From Smithella sp. (GTDB lineage: Bacteria; Desulfobacterota; Syntrophia; Syntrophales; Smithellaceae): a stretch of 50,923 bases of DNA. Of this stretch, positions 43,452 to 50,923 are shown piece after piece. The position numbers and the translations under genes are program-made. The notes beneath the pieces were generated by a model. It did not search any database and was not told the DNA's origin. It saw only the letters and a program-made list of their open reading frames with translations. The stretch covers positions 105,001 through 155,923 of the forward strand of contig JAGPFC010000006.1 in the NCBI GenBank assembly GCA_018056685.1, in the 5' to 3' direction. Every line of letters begins with the position of its first letter. Position 1 is the stretch's first letter.

Positions 43452-45146
43452 ATGAGTTATCAGAAAACATACGAATACTGGAAAAAATCCGTTCAGGAAG
43501 AAGCCCTGCTTAGCGAACTGGAATCCATCCGGGATGATGACGCGCAAATCAAGGAAAGATTTATCAGTGATCTGGTTTTCGGAACGGCCGGACTGCGCGG
43601 TATTCTCGGCGCCGGCACCATGCGCATGAACCGTTATGTCATCGGACGCGCCACACAGGGGATGGCCGATTATCTGCTTTCCCGGGACGTGTCGGAAAAG
43701 CGTGTCGTCATCGCCTATGATTCCCGGCAGTTTTCCCGTGAATTCGCCGAAGAAACCGCCCGTGTTCTGGCCGCCAACGGCATCAGGGCCTTCATCTTCC
43801 GGGAACTCACCAGCGTGCCGGAACTCTCCTTCGCCGTCCGGCATTTAAAAGCGGATGGCGGCATCGTGATTACAGCCAGTCATAATCCGCGGGAATACAA
43901 CGGATACAAAGCCTACGCCGCTTACGGCGGACAGCTCGGTCCCGAGGCGAGCCGGGCGGTCATGGATTGTATCCGCAAACGGGACCCCTTTCGGGATGTC
44001 CGCAGAATCGATTATCAGGATGGCGTGGACCGGGGGCTGATTATTGAAATCGGCGAGGAGATCGACCGGATTTATTACGAGCGCATGATTTCCCTGTGTC
44101 CGCCGGAAAACGGAGGTGATTTGAAGGTGGTCTATACCCCGCTGCACGGTTCGGGATTGCGCGCCGCAGTCAATGTTTTTCCGGCAGCCGGCATTAAAAA
44201 TTTCACTGTCGTCGAAGAACAGAAAAATCCGGATGGACTTTTTCCCACGGTGAGCTCTCCCAATCCGGAAGATCCGGGAGCGATGAAGATGGCCATTGAA
44301 CTGGCGGGCCGGATTGAAGCGGATCTGGCGATCGGCACGGATCCGGATGCCGACCGCATGGGCGCGGCCGTTCGCCGGTCAGAGGGCATCTACACGATGC
44401 TGACGGGCAATCAGATCGGCTGTCTGCTGATCAATTATCTGCTGGAGACGCGCCGGGCATCCGGCTTGCTCAAGCCGTCGGATTATGTGGTCAAGTCCTT
44501 TGTGACCACCGATATGGCCGATGCTGTCGCGCGGCATTACGGAATTACCTCTTACACGGTGATGACGGGCTTCCGCTTTATTTCCGAACTCATTGTCAAA
44601 AACGAGCAGACCGCTGCCGAATTTATCTTCGGCTTTGAAGAGAGCTACGGATTTCTGGCCGGCACGTTCGCCCTTGATAAGGACGGCGTTTTAGCGGCGC
44701 TGCTTTTATGCAAGGCGGCACAGCATTACAAAAACAGGGGACAGGGTCTTTGGGATGTACTGGAAGACATGTACCGCACGCACGGCTATTATCTGGAAGG
44801 CGTGAAAAACCTCACCTTTAAAGGGCTCGACGGCATGGACAGGATGAAGCAAATCATGACCGGATTACGTGCAAAGCCCGTTTCTGCGATTGGCGGCCTT
44901 GCCGTGGAGTATGTCGAGGATTATCTGACGCGAAAGCGCACCGCTGCCGACGGCAACGTTTCGGATATTGAATTACCCGCCGGTGATGCCGTCAAACTGC
45001 GGCTGGAAAATTCCGCCTGGATTTGCATCCGTCCGTCCGGAACGGAACCGAAAATCAAGATTTATTACGCGGTACGGGAAACCACGCGGGAAAAATCAGA
45101 ACAGGTACTCGAAAAAATTTCCTCCGGATTTGAGCAGATCATCTGA
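43452..45146 (+). CDS. pgm: Phosphoglucomutase/phosphomannomutase family protein
   Basis: The 564-residue enzyme would interconvert glucose-1-P and glucose-6-P. Family features are LVFGTAGLRGILGAG at the N-terminus, the phosphoserine loop in ITASHNPREYNGYK, the metal-binding loop in GTDPDADRMG, the sugar-binding FGFEESYGFL and the phosphate-binding RPSGTEPKIKIYY. The N-terminal YEYWKKS and the length fit the PgcA-type alpha-phosphoglucomutase class, not GlmM. AAGGA lies seven bases before the ATG. It ends the plus-strand glycogen run and links GlgP and GlgC to glycolysis; a hairpin follows at 45212-45234. Confidence 0.95.
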   Translation: MSYQKTYEYWKKSVQEEALLSELESIRDDDAQIKERFISDLVFGTAGLRGILGAGTMRMNRYVIGRATQGMADYLLSRDVSEKRVVIAYDSRQFSREFAEETARVLAANGIRAFIFRELTSVPELSFAVRHLKADGGIVITASHNPREYNGYKAYAAYGGQLGPEASRAVMDCIRKRDPFRDVRRIDYQDGVDRGLIIEIGEEIDRIYYERMISLCPPENGGDLKVVYTPLHGSGLRAAVNVFPAAGIKNFTVVEEQKNPDGLFPTVSSPNPEDPGAMKMAIELAGRIEADLAIGTDPDADRMGAAVRRSEGIYTMLTGNQIGCLLINYLLETRRASGLLKPSDYVVKSFVTTDMADAVARHYGITSYTVMTGFRFISELIVKNEQTAAEFIFGFEESYGFLAGTFALDKDGVLAALLLCKAAQHYKNRGQGLWDVLEDMYRTHGYYLEGVKNLTFKGLDGMDRMKQIMTGLRAKPVSAIGGLAVEYVEDYLTRKRTAADGNVSDIELPAGDAVKLRLENSAWICIRPSGTEPKIKIYYAVRETTREKSEQVLEKISSGFEQII

Positions 45147-45211
45147 TTCCTGAACCTTTTACTCAAATCATTCAATGATGACGGCACAAGCCCATCAGGA
45201 TAACCCGGGCT

Positions 45212-45234
45212 GGTTCAAGCATGCAGCTTGAACC
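45212..45234 (+). terminator. Hairpin downstream of pgm
   Basis: Arms GGTTCAAGC and GCTTGAACC form a perfect 9-bp stem around a 5-nt loop, followed by an AT-rich stretch. It may end the glycogen operon. The same outer arms recur at 47014 and 49686, so it also belongs to a repeat family. A loose half-copy (AGATTGAACCC) lies near 45276. The rest of the 45147-45362 gap holds nothing I recognise. Confidence 0.6.
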
Positions 45235-45362
45235 TTAATATTTGAAGAATTTATTAATTTCGGGATTCATTCTGCAAGATTGAACCCGCACAAACAACCA
45301 GGGTCGGCCTGTTCAATATTGATATCCTCTTTGTTCTTGCGTTATCGAGCAGCTTTTTCCAC

Positions 45363-46712
45363 TTATGTCCCTGCCTGGCTTTCCCAGACAAGCTCACATT
45401 GCTTGGGCGTGCCGTCCAGCAGGAGATCCTGTCCCATCATATTCGGTGTCACGAGGACGACGCCTTCTTCGCTGATATGAAAGCGGGCGGCGTCAGCGGC
45501 ATGATCTTCACCGATGATGGTATTGTCCGGTATGTGAGTTCCCTTGTCAATGATGGCATGGATGATGCGGCAGTTTCTGCCGATGTTAACCCCCGGCAGC
45601 ACTACACTATCCATGACCACACTGTGGGTTTCGATGCGGGTCCCGTAAAAAATAACTGAATTTTTCACGAACGCGCCGGAGACGATACAACCGCCGCTGA
45701 TGAGTGAATTAACAGCCGCGCCGCGTTTCCCTTCATCGTCAAAGACAAATTTTGCCGGCGGCAGTTGTTCCTGATAAGTCCAGATGGGCCAGTTTCTGTC
45801 ATAGAGATTCAGTTCCGGTTTGATGGAGCACAGTTCCATGTTGGCCTTCCAGTAGGCGTCAATGGTTCCCACGTCGCGCCAGTAAGCGACCTCTCCCTTG
45901 TCATTGCGATAAGGATAGGCAATGGCCGTGCTGTTATGGATAACACGCGGGATGATGCTTTTGCCGAAATCATGGGCGGAAGAATCATCTTTGGCATCCG
46001 CAATCAGCGTATCGTAGAGGAAACTGGTTGAAAAAACATAAATACCCATGGAGGCCAGCGCCGTATCCGGTTTGCCGGGCATGGGTTCAGGATTGGCCGG
46101 TTTTTCAGTGAAGCGGGAGATGCGCATGTTTTCATCGACCGACATCACGCCGAATTCGCGTGCCTCCATGCGCGGAACCTCAATGCAGGCGACCGTCATG
46201 TCCGCTTTGGAATTGACATGATGCATCAGCATCTTCGAATAATCCATCGTGTAAATATGATCGCCGCCCAGCACCAGCACATACTGCGGAGCGTGACGGT
46301 GAATGATGTCGATATTCTGGTAAAGGGCGTCGGCTGTTCCGCGATACCAGTCCTTGCTCATCCGCTGCTGGGCGGGAATGATCTCCACAAATTCACCGAT
46401 TTCGGCGCGCATGAAGTTCCACGCCTGCTGGAGATGACGGATCAGGGAGTGCGATTTATACTGTGTCAGAACGCCGATGCGTCGCAGACCGGAGTTGACG
46501 CAATTAGACAGGGTGAAATCAATCATCCGGTACTTGCCGCCGAAAGGGACTGCCGGTTTGGCGCGCCATTTCGTCAGCTCTCCCAAGCGGGAGCCCTCAC
46601 CACCGGCCAGGATCAGCACCAGTGTTTTGCGTGTCACTTCGGTCGCGATTTTTGTTTCAACGTAATTATATTGAACGAGATAATTCGATTCCATTTCATT
46701 GTTGCCGGCCAT
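45363..46712 (-). CDS. glgC: Glucose-1-phosphate adenylyltransferase
   Basis: GlgC makes ADP-glucose from glucose-1-P and ATP, the committed step of bacterial glycogen synthesis. The nucleotide site reads [15 protein letters not shown], then [20 protein letters not shown]. Further marks are [40 protein letters not shown] and [10 protein letters not shown], then a C-terminal left-handed beta-helix ([40 protein letters not shown]). The length of 449 residues is normal. It is transcribed towards the plus-strand glycogen operon, so synthesis of its substrate is controlled separately. AGGTGA precedes the ATG. Confidence 0.96.
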   Translation of the reverse strand: MAGNNEMESNYLVQYNYVETKIATEVTRKTLVLILAGGEGSRLGELTKWRAKPAVPFGGKYRMIDFTLSNCVNSGLRRIGVLTQYKSHSLIRHLQQAWNFMRAEIGEFVEIIPAQQRMSKDWYRGTADALYQNIDIIHRHAPQYVLVLGGDHIYTMDYSKMLMHHVNSKADMTVACIEVPRMEAREFGVMSVDENMRISRFTEKPANPEPMPGKPDTALASMGIYVFSTSFLYDTLIADAKDDSSAHDFGKSIIPRVIHNSTAIAYPYRNDKGEVAYWRDVGTIDAYWKANMELCSIKPELNLYDRNWPIWTYQEQLPPAKFVFDDEGKRGAAVNSLISGGCIVSGAFVKNSVIFYGTRIETHSVVMDSVVLPGVNIGRNCRIIHAIIDKGTHIPDNTIIGEDHAADAARFHISEEGVVLVTPNMMGQDLLLDGTPKQCELVWESQAGT

Positions 46713-46750
46713 GATTCTTCACCTCGCGGCAAAATTTGATAAGAACTTGA

Positions 46751-46872
46751 TTGTGAGACTCAAATTTCAAAAACGAAGTGCATTGAAATTTGTAAGTCGA
46801 ACAATCCCGCATAGCGGAGGGTATGATAATAATTGTTTCGAAAGCTTGTTTTGAGGTCCTCATACCCGTGAT
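46751..46872. repeat. Interspersed hairpin repeat, copy 2
   Basis: The segment opens with TTGTGAGACTCAAATTTC. Its first hairpin pairs CAAATTTCAA with TTGAAATTTG, extended by GACT and AGTC. A small CCGC/GCGG stem follows, then GGGTATGA (46819-46826) and TCATACCC (46860-46867). It is a close relative of 47391-47504 in the first 80 bp and differs in the last hairpin. It lies about 40 bp upstream of the glgC start. Confidence 0.8.
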
Positions 46873-46960
46873 ATAACTCGATTTCAGTATAGAGCAAGCC
46901 TCTTTGATCTGTCAAGGACAAACAGGAACGCATAATGAAAGTTTTGCATAACTCTCCCGC

Positions 46961-46996
46961 ATGTCATTTCGAGGAGCAAAGCGAAGAGAAATCCTT
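46961..46996. repeat. Short dispersed repeat of the TCATTTCGAG...GAGAAATC type
   Basis: The sequence TGTCATTTCGAGGAGCAAAG followed by CGAAGAGAAATCC resembles a short repeat that I recall from many anaerobe and Bacteroidota genomes. Only one copy is visible in this window, so the call rests on memory of the motif. Confidence 0.4.
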
Positions 46997-47013
46997 TATG
47001 CGGTTTTTATGCG

Positions 47014-47036
47014 GGTTCAATCTTGCAGATTGAACC
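47014..47036. repeat. GGTTCAA-type hairpin, copy 2
   Basis: Arms GGTTCAATCT and AGATTGAACC pair perfectly over 10 bp around a TGC loop. The outer seven base pairs match the hairpins at 45212-45234 and 49686-49712, while the inner pairs differ but stay complementary. Confidence 0.7.
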
Positions 47037-47147
47037 CTGACATGCATAAACATCCGAAATTTTTCGGTTCAAGTTGCAAGTTTGACCCAGCTTCATGACC
47101 CGAAGATTATATAAAGCACTCATCGCGGTCGAAAGAAACACCAATCA

Positions 47148-47366
47148 CTATAGTTTATATTTGGATTTAATTTCCTTCTCCGCCTGAAACCAGTCGGCGA
47201 TATCATCGCTGGGGATTCCTGAATTCATCCTCTCTTCATAGAGTTCATAAGCTCTTTTTTCAACTTCCTGCAAAAAATCCTTCAAGTCGGGCTTTGCAGT
47301 TTTTTTAGCGGTGGATGTTTCTTTTTTAACCGTGCTTTTTTTCGTAGTTCCTTTTTTGACCGGCAT
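47148..47366 (-). CDS. Small DUF2934-type protein with Lys-rich tail
   Basis: The first ~25 residues are a Lys/Thr-rich tail (MPVKKGTTKKSTVKK, then AKKTAKP). The rest is a short helical DUF2934-like domain: VEKRAYELYEERMNSG, then DDIADWFQAEKEI. Proteins of this kind occur widely in deltaproteobacteria and their function is unknown; the basic tail could bind nucleic acid, which is inference. A perfect AAGGAGG lies before ATG 47366. The frame is open further upstream to 47453 but this passes into the repeat at 47391, so the short start is right. Confidence 0.8.
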   Translation of the reverse strand: MPVKKGTTKKSTVKKETSTAKKTAKPDLKDFLQEVEKRAYELYEERMNSGIPSDDIADWFQAEKEIKSKYKL

Positions 47367-47390
47367 AACAGCCTCCTTATTTATATATTT

Positions 47391-47504
47391 ATTGTGAGAC
47401 TCAAATTTCAAAAACGAAGTGAATTGAAATTTGTAAGTCGAACAATCCCGCAAAGCGGAGGGTGTAATACCCCGCAGCTTGCTTTGGGGTATTACACCCG
47501 TGAT
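47391..47504. repeat. Interspersed hairpin repeat, copy 3
   Basis: The first 80 bp are almost identical to copy 2 (46751). The end is a very stable hairpin: arms GGGTGTAATACCCC (47460-47473) and GGGGTATTACACCC (47486-47499), a perfect 14-bp stem with a 12-nt loop (GCAGCTTGCTTT). The loop and the inner CCCC/GGGG pairs resemble the last hairpin of copies 1 and 4. It lies between the DUF2934 start and the ROK gene. The remaining 47505-47773 is AT-rich; a weak promoter (TTGTCA near 47666, TATGTT 18 bp on) may serve the ROK gene. Confidence 0.85.
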
Positions 47505-47773
47505 TTTTGAATAATATTATAAAATACTTCTTACCGCTTAATGAAAAAAATCCCCAAGGCTCCAAATAACGAAAAAAATTACTCGCAGCTTGGTTTTTCC
47601 ACTAATATGAAACGTGTCTTCATAATAACATTTTTAACGGTAAATCGTCAATTTTTTAATTCTTGTCAATGCTCCGGATAATATAGTATGTTTGAAAAGA
47701 ATCTGTCCGAAGAGCGTGTTTTCCTCAGAGTGACGGCAGACGATTTGTGTAAACCAATTTGAGGATTGGAAAA

Positions 47774-48739
47774 ATGATCGACGCAGTCGTGGGAATTGAC
47801 ATTGGCGGAACATCCACCGAGTTTGGCATCGTGGATAAAAATGGACATTGCCTCAAAGCTAATTCTATTAATACAAGACAATATCCTGATTTAGAAGAGT
47901 TTTTGAAATGTCTTCATCAGGAAATTCAAAAAATTATTATTTCAATATATAAAGATATAAATATAATGGGATTTGGTGTCGGCGCGCCCAACGCCAACCA
48001 CTATCGGGGCACCATCGAGAATGCGCCCAATCTGAATTGGAAGGGAATTGTACCTTTTGTTAAAAAGTTCAAGCGATACTTCAAGTATTGTCCGATTGTT
48101 CTGACCAATGATGCCAATGCCGCCGCTATCGGTGAAATGTTCTACGGCGGCGCAAAGAATATGAAAGATTTTGTTGTCATAACATTGGGGACAGGTCTGG
48201 GAAGTGCCTTTGTCGTCAATGGTCAACTGGTTTACGGCCATGAGGGACACGCCGGCGAACTGGGACATGTCAATGTAAAAAGAAACGGCCGCGTCTGCCA
48301 CTGCGGGAATAAAGGATGTCTGGAAACCTATGTTTCCGCGACAGGGATCAGGCGCACCCTGTTCAACCTGCTGCGCACCGAATCATCAAAAAGCGCGCTT
48401 CGTGGGGTTGCTTTTAATGAACTCACTTCAAAAATGATCTGCGAGGCGGCCCGAAAAGGTGACGCTTTGGCGCTGAAATCCTTTGATGAAACCGGTGAAA
48501 TGCTGGGCCGAAAACTGGCTGATGCCGTGGCGACCACCAATCCGGAAGCCATCTTTCTTTTGGGTGGTCTGGCGAAGGCCGGTGATCTTATCTTTAAGCC
48601 TACCCGTCATTCTCTGGAAAAAAATCTTTTCCCGGTTTACCGGGGAAAGGTCAAGATTCTGCCTTCAAAGTTGAAAAGAAAAAACGCGGCGGTTCTCGGC
48701 GCGGCCGCTCTGGCCTGGCAGGAACTGAACATTCTCTAA
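47774..48739 (+). CDS. ROK-family sugar kinase (glucokinase-like)
   Basis: The protein has the ATP-binding start VVGIDIGGTSTEFGIVD, the catalytic Asp in LTNDANAAAIGE, the phosphate loop TLGTGLGSAFVVNG and the HEGHAGELGHVNV signature. The ROK zinc-binding motif is CHCGNKGCLE. The length of about 321 residues is normal. Glucokinase is the likeliest activity, since the locus handles glycogen and would free glucose through MalQ and the GH13 enzyme; fructokinase or N-acetyl-sugar kinase are alternatives. The frame opens at TTG 47759, but ATG 47774 with GAGG upstream is better. Its stop codon is directly followed by repeat copy 4. Confidence 0.9.
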   Translation: MIDAVVGIDIGGTSTEFGIVDKNGHCLKANSINTRQYPDLEEFLKCLHQEIQKIIISIYKDINIMGFGVGAPNANHYRGTIENAPNLNWKGIVPFVKKFKRYFKYCPIVLTNDANAAAIGEMFYGGAKNMKDFVVITLGTGLGSAFVVNGQLVYGHEGHAGELGHVNVKRNGRVCHCGNKGCLETYVSATGIRRTLFNLLRTESSKSALRGVAFNELTSKMICEAARKGDALALKSFDETGEMLGRKLADAVATTNPEAIFLLGGLAKAGDLIFKPTRHSLEKNLFPVYRGKVKILPSKLKRKNAAVLGAAALAWQELNIL

Positions 48740-48931
48740 TGAGACCCAAATTTCAGAAACGAATAACCTAAAGGTCACTATAGGTGCACTGAAATTTGAT
48801 GGTCGAAATATCCCCGAGGCGAATAACCTAAAGGTCACTATAGGCCGAGCGGGATAAATGTGGGTCTAATTCCCCGCCCCTTGGTGCGCAAGTTCTTTTG
48901 GATACCCCGCTGCTTGCGGCGGGGTTGTTCA
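48738..48931. repeat. Interspersed hairpin repeat, copy 4 (long form with two 24-bp units)
   Basis: It begins TAATGAGACCCAAATTTCAG at the ROK stop codon. Two identical 24-bp units (48761-48784 and 48821-48844), each containing CCTAAAGGTCACTATAGG, are spaced by exactly 60 bp. The first hairpin pairs CAAATTTCA with TGAAATTTG, extended by GACC and GGTC. The final stem CCCCGC/GCGGGG (48905-48924), followed by TTGTTC, may be a terminator for the ROK gene. Copy 1 at 28316 matches it but with one unit only. Confidence 0.9.
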
Positions 48932-48950
48932 TTGCTCTTCTATCTCATTT

Positions 48951-49535
48951 TCAATCGGCTGATTTGGATGGCGGTGTCGTGACATCGGATTCATCCGTAG
49001 ATTTCGGAGCGACCGGCTCATCGTGAGGTTTTTGATCCCCGGTTTCATCAGCAGATTTCTTCTCAACAGGTTTATCATGAGCTTTCGCGTCGGCGGATTC
49101 AGCCGCTGGTTTTGAAACAGCCGTTTCATCATGTGCTTTCTTTTCAGCCGGCTCAGCATGGGGTGGGGGAGGGGCCGGCTGGACAGGAGATGAAGGAGGT
49201 AACGTTTCTTCATGATATGCCGGGGCAGCGGTTTCCGCGGGAGGTCCCGGAAAAGCGGGTGAAACAGAAGATTGCGGAGCGACAGTTTCAACAGGAGGTG
49301 TTGCGTTGTCCATTCCCGGCTTTTTCGAAGAAAACATGAAAAAAGACAAACCGATAATGAGTATAATTATGCCACCGACAATCAACCCCCGTTTTCTTGA
49401 TGGTGGCGGTGTTTCCGCATGTTGAACAGGTTTGTCATCACGAACGGATGCTTCCCTGACAATCAGAGGACTGCCGCAATGTTCGCATACATTTGCGCCA
49501 TCAATATTTTTTGTTCCACATTGTGAACAATACAT
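48951..49535 (-). CDS. Zinc-ribbon membrane protein with charged repeats
   Basis: The N-terminus is a double-Cys zinc ribbon (MYCSQCGTKN, then ANVCEHCGSPL). One transmembrane helix follows (about residues 50-68, LIVGGIIILIIGLSFFMF). The C-terminal ~120 residues are Pro/Ala/Glu/Lys-rich and look disordered, with imperfect repeats around KKAHDE, AKAHDKPVEKKSADE and QKPHDEPVAPKSTDE. The architecture is like many zinc-ribbon proteins of unknown function in deltaproteobacteria. Start ATG 49535 has AGGT seven bases upstream; the longer frame to 49616 lacks support. The ribbon should face the cytoplasm and the tail the periplasm if the usual topology holds. Confidence 0.75.
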   Translation of the reverse strand: MYCSQCGTKNIDGANVCEHCGSPLIVREASVRDDKPVQHAETPPPSRKRGLIVGGIIILIIGLSFFMFSSKKPGMDNATPPVETVAPQSSVSPAFPGPPAETAAPAYHEETLPPSSPVQPAPPPPHAEPAEKKAHDETAVSKPAAESADAKAHDKPVEKKSADETGDQKPHDEPVAPKSTDESDVTTPPSKSAD

Positions 49536-49685
49536 ACGCGACCTGCCATCCCATAGCATGAAATGATTGAAACAATACCTATTTTTTTTAAATACCAGAT
49601 ATTGGATGTTTTTCAAGATATAAATTCAAGAACCTAAAAAACCGGGGACATCCTTTTCAGCCCCCTGATTTCCTTGCTGGCTTGC

Positions 49686-49712
49686 TGGTTCAATCGTCCT
49701 GCGATTGAACCA
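49686..49712. repeat. GGTTCAA-type hairpin, copy 3
   Basis: Arms TGGTTCAATCG and CGATTGAACCA pair perfectly over 11 bp around a 5-nt loop, with TTTATTTTG following. It lies just downstream of the RAYT gene and can serve as a terminator for plus-strand reading or as a REP-like palindrome. Confidence 0.7.
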
Positions 49713-49740
49713 TTTATTTTGTCATGGGGTTGTCATGGGG

Positions 49741-50757
49741 TCAAATCTTTACTCTTGACATTTGCCTTATTTTTTCTTGAATCTGTCTGAATCTTTCTGC
49801 CCATTCCGGCTCATTTTGCATTTTTACATAGAGCCGTTTTCTAGCCTGACTCACTGCACTGTAGTCTATTCCACCCAAAAGCTTTCCAATCTCGGGTTGT
49901 GTGATATTACAGAAGCGGTAAAGCAGTTCCATCAGCATTATCCGCTCGTTCGATTGTTTCCCTTTTGTGGTTAATTCCTCTCTATTGAGTTTAACCAGTT
50001 GTGCATAGCGATCAATGATTTCCTCCGGCGTCGCAATTTTATCTAATTTTCTGAGTGCCGGTTGTTCTCGCTTCGATTTCTGGTTGCGATGATCTTTACA
50101 ATATAATTGACTGAACTTTTCAACAAAATCCTTTTCCCCAATAATACCAGTTCCCTTGCCTTGCTCCAGAGGATTGGGAATGTCTTTTTCCATTCCTTCA
50201 GCCATAAATGCTTTGTAATCATTACTCCTTTTGCGGACATCACCCACAAAATAATCCAAAATGGTCGCATAAAGAACAATCGGTTTCCGGTGCTGCACAT
50301 CAATATACCCCGGCAGACTGGTCGAATCACTAATTAACAAATCCCGCCAACGCTGTTTTAAAGGTATGTGTGACTCCATCCTTAAAGGATTTAAATGGAT
50401 ATAGCGGCTTACCTCGAGAAGATAGTTATCCGCATCAATCAGAAAGGCCTTATAGCGCCCCTGATATAAATGTCCGGAGCGTTTATATCTCCGGTTAAAG
50501 TACCCGGTATAGCTGATATTAAAATGACGCATGAATCCAGAAAGGTTTCCTTTTGGGGTGCAAACCAGAAGATGAAAATGATTGGGCATTAATGCGTAAG
50601 CCAAGAGGTGAATTTCGAATAATTCTATTGATCGGGCCAGCAGTTCAATAAATTCCGCACGGTCTTTCACCCCGCGAAATATTTCCTTTTGTTCATTACC
50701 GCGACAGGTGACATGATAGTACGCATTAGGATATTGGATTCGCAGTGCACGGCTCAT
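49741..50757 (-). CDS. REP-associated-type (RAYT) Y1 transposase
   Basis: This 338-residue protein has the HUH signature of IS200/Y1 transposases (LMPNHFHLLV, His60 and His62) and the helix with the likely catalytic Tyr in VSRYIHLNPLR (about residue 119). The N-terminus PNAYYHVTCRGN is typical of the group. The C-terminal part ends in a DnaA-like helix-turn-helix (ITQPEIGKLLGGIDYSAVSQ), seen in many such proteins. RAYTs act on REP-like palindromes through single-stranded DNA and are often single-copy. The reading frame is intact. Perfect 16-bp inverted repeats flank it. Confidence 0.9.
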   Translation of the reverse strand: MSRALRIQYPNAYYHVTCRGNEQKEIFRGVKDRAEFIELLARSIELFEIHLLAYALMPNHFHLLVCTPKGNLSGFMRHFNISYTGYFNRRYKRSGHLYQGRYKAFLIDADNYLLEVSRYIHLNPLRMESHIPLKQRWRDLLISDSTSLPGYIDVQHRKPIVLYATILDYFVGDVRKRSNDYKAFMAEGMEKDIPNPLEQGKGTGIIGEKDFVEKFSQLYCKDHRNQKSKREQPALRKLDKIATPEEIIDRYAQLVKLNREELTTKGKQSNERIMLMELLYRFCNITQPEIGKLLGGIDYSAVSQARKRLYVKMQNEPEWAERFRQIQEKIRQMSRVKI

Positions 50758-50800
50758 GAGAAATTTTTTATTCTATCCAGCATGAAATGTCAAGAGTAAA
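49748..50800. mobile_element. RAYT unit bounded by perfect 16-bp inverted repeats
   Basis: TTTACTCTTGACATTT (49748-49763) and AAATGTCAAGAGTAAA (50785-50800) are exact reverse complements. The first overlaps the C-terminal codons of the transposase (it encodes MSRVK), and the second lies in the leader, about 30 bp before the ATG. IS200-type units usually lack terminal inverted repeats, so these may be boundaries or a regulatory pairing. Confidence 0.7.
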
Positions 50801-50882
50801 CGGCCTGTTGCCCAAATAAGTTTTGCAAAGATTATAAAGAGCGGCTATAAAAATAGCAACAAATTCTTGGAGAGAAACAGCC

Positions 50883-50923
50883 ATGATGGGTTACCAACCT
50901 GATACACAGCCGAAACTCTTTTA
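50883..50923 (+). CDS. Start of a possible transposase gene, cut by window edge
   Basis: The frame ATG-ATG at 50883 gives MMGYQPDTQPKLF before the window ends, with GGAG about 10 bases upstream. The pattern MGYQP...KLF resembles the N-terminus of IS1182-type transposases. Only 13 residues are visible, so this is tentative. Confidence 0.4.
   Translation, partial: MMGYQPDTQPKLF

Larger units (their letters stand above)
46713..47147. other. Gene-free, repeat-rich region between glgC and the DUF2934 gene
   Basis: These 435 bp hold no credible ORF. They contain one hairpin element (46751-46872), a short dispersed repeat (46961-46996) and a GGTTCAA-type hairpin (47014-47036). A weaker related sequence follows at about 47066-47088, near a small CCGAAA/TTTCGG stem at 47054-47067. 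Confidence 0.6.

Noticed and set aside
48761..48844. Resemblance of the 24-bp unit (CACTATAGG) to a phage T7 promoter
   Set aside because: Only the start-proximal nine bases match and the specificity region upstream differs. No phage polymerase is present, so a chance match is likelier.

Overview
The window most likely comes from the chromosome of an anaerobic deltaproteobacterium-like organism (Desulfobacterota; a Syntrophales-type syntroph or fermenter is my best guess). This rests on gene content, not on any database search: a fused MetF/MetV-type methylene-tetrahydrofolate reductase next to an acetate kinase-PduL fusion, an oxygen-sensitive glycyl radical enzyme with its activase, DUF11 surface proteins, a CFI-box protein and a UpxY-type NusG paralogue. 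I see no rRNA, tRNA, CRISPR array or phage module.

Layout. (1) 1-3084, minus strand: envelope genes, namely an AMIN/amidase_3/LysM amidase, a small exported protein, a type IV prepilin-like protein behind its own promoter, and a HAMP-type membrane protein cut by the window edge. (2) 3344-6711, plus strand: a two-gene carbon module with overlapping stop and start codons. (3) 6803-9175, minus strand: two exported proteins, one with three Ig-like repeats and a CFI-box C-terminus, the other a lipoprotein. (4) 9458-12700: a large AsmA/YhdP-like protein. (5) 12748-26198, minus strand: a Fur/PerR-like regulator with an operator-covered promoter, followed by four DUF11-repeat exported proteins ending in a 2460-residue protein with a predicted C-terminal outer-membrane barrel. 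(6) 26420-33070, minus strand: TetR regulator, a glycyl radical enzyme with an unusual N-terminal SCP2-like lipid-binding domain, its radical-SAM activase, an extended SDR/epimerase and a classical SDR. (7) 33232-33735: an orphan NusG paralogue, divergent from (8) 33908-45146, plus strand: malQ-glgB-glgA-glgP-GH13 amylase-pgm, facing a convergent glgC at 45363-46712; a ROK sugar kinase follows at 47774-48739. (9) 46713-50923: a repeat-rich stretch with hairpin elements, a RAYT-type Y1 transposase flanked by perfect 16-bp inverted repeats, and the start of what may be another transposase.

How the parts fit. MetF/MetV and Ack-PduL join the methyl branch of the Wood-Ljungdahl pathway to reversible acetyl-CoA/acetate conversion with ATP. 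Region 8 is an almost complete glycogen cycle: GlgC, GlgA and GlgB for synthesis; GlgP, MalQ and the GH13 enzyme for breakdown; Pgm and the ROK kinase linking glucose, glucose-1-P and glucose-6-P. Region 6 is the best candidate for an undescribed system: a glycyl radical enzyme that probably acts on a lipid-like substrate, with two SDR oxidoreductases and a TetR repressor. Region 9 holds structured repeats whose stems vary in a compensated way, beside a transposase of the class known to mobilise such palindromes.
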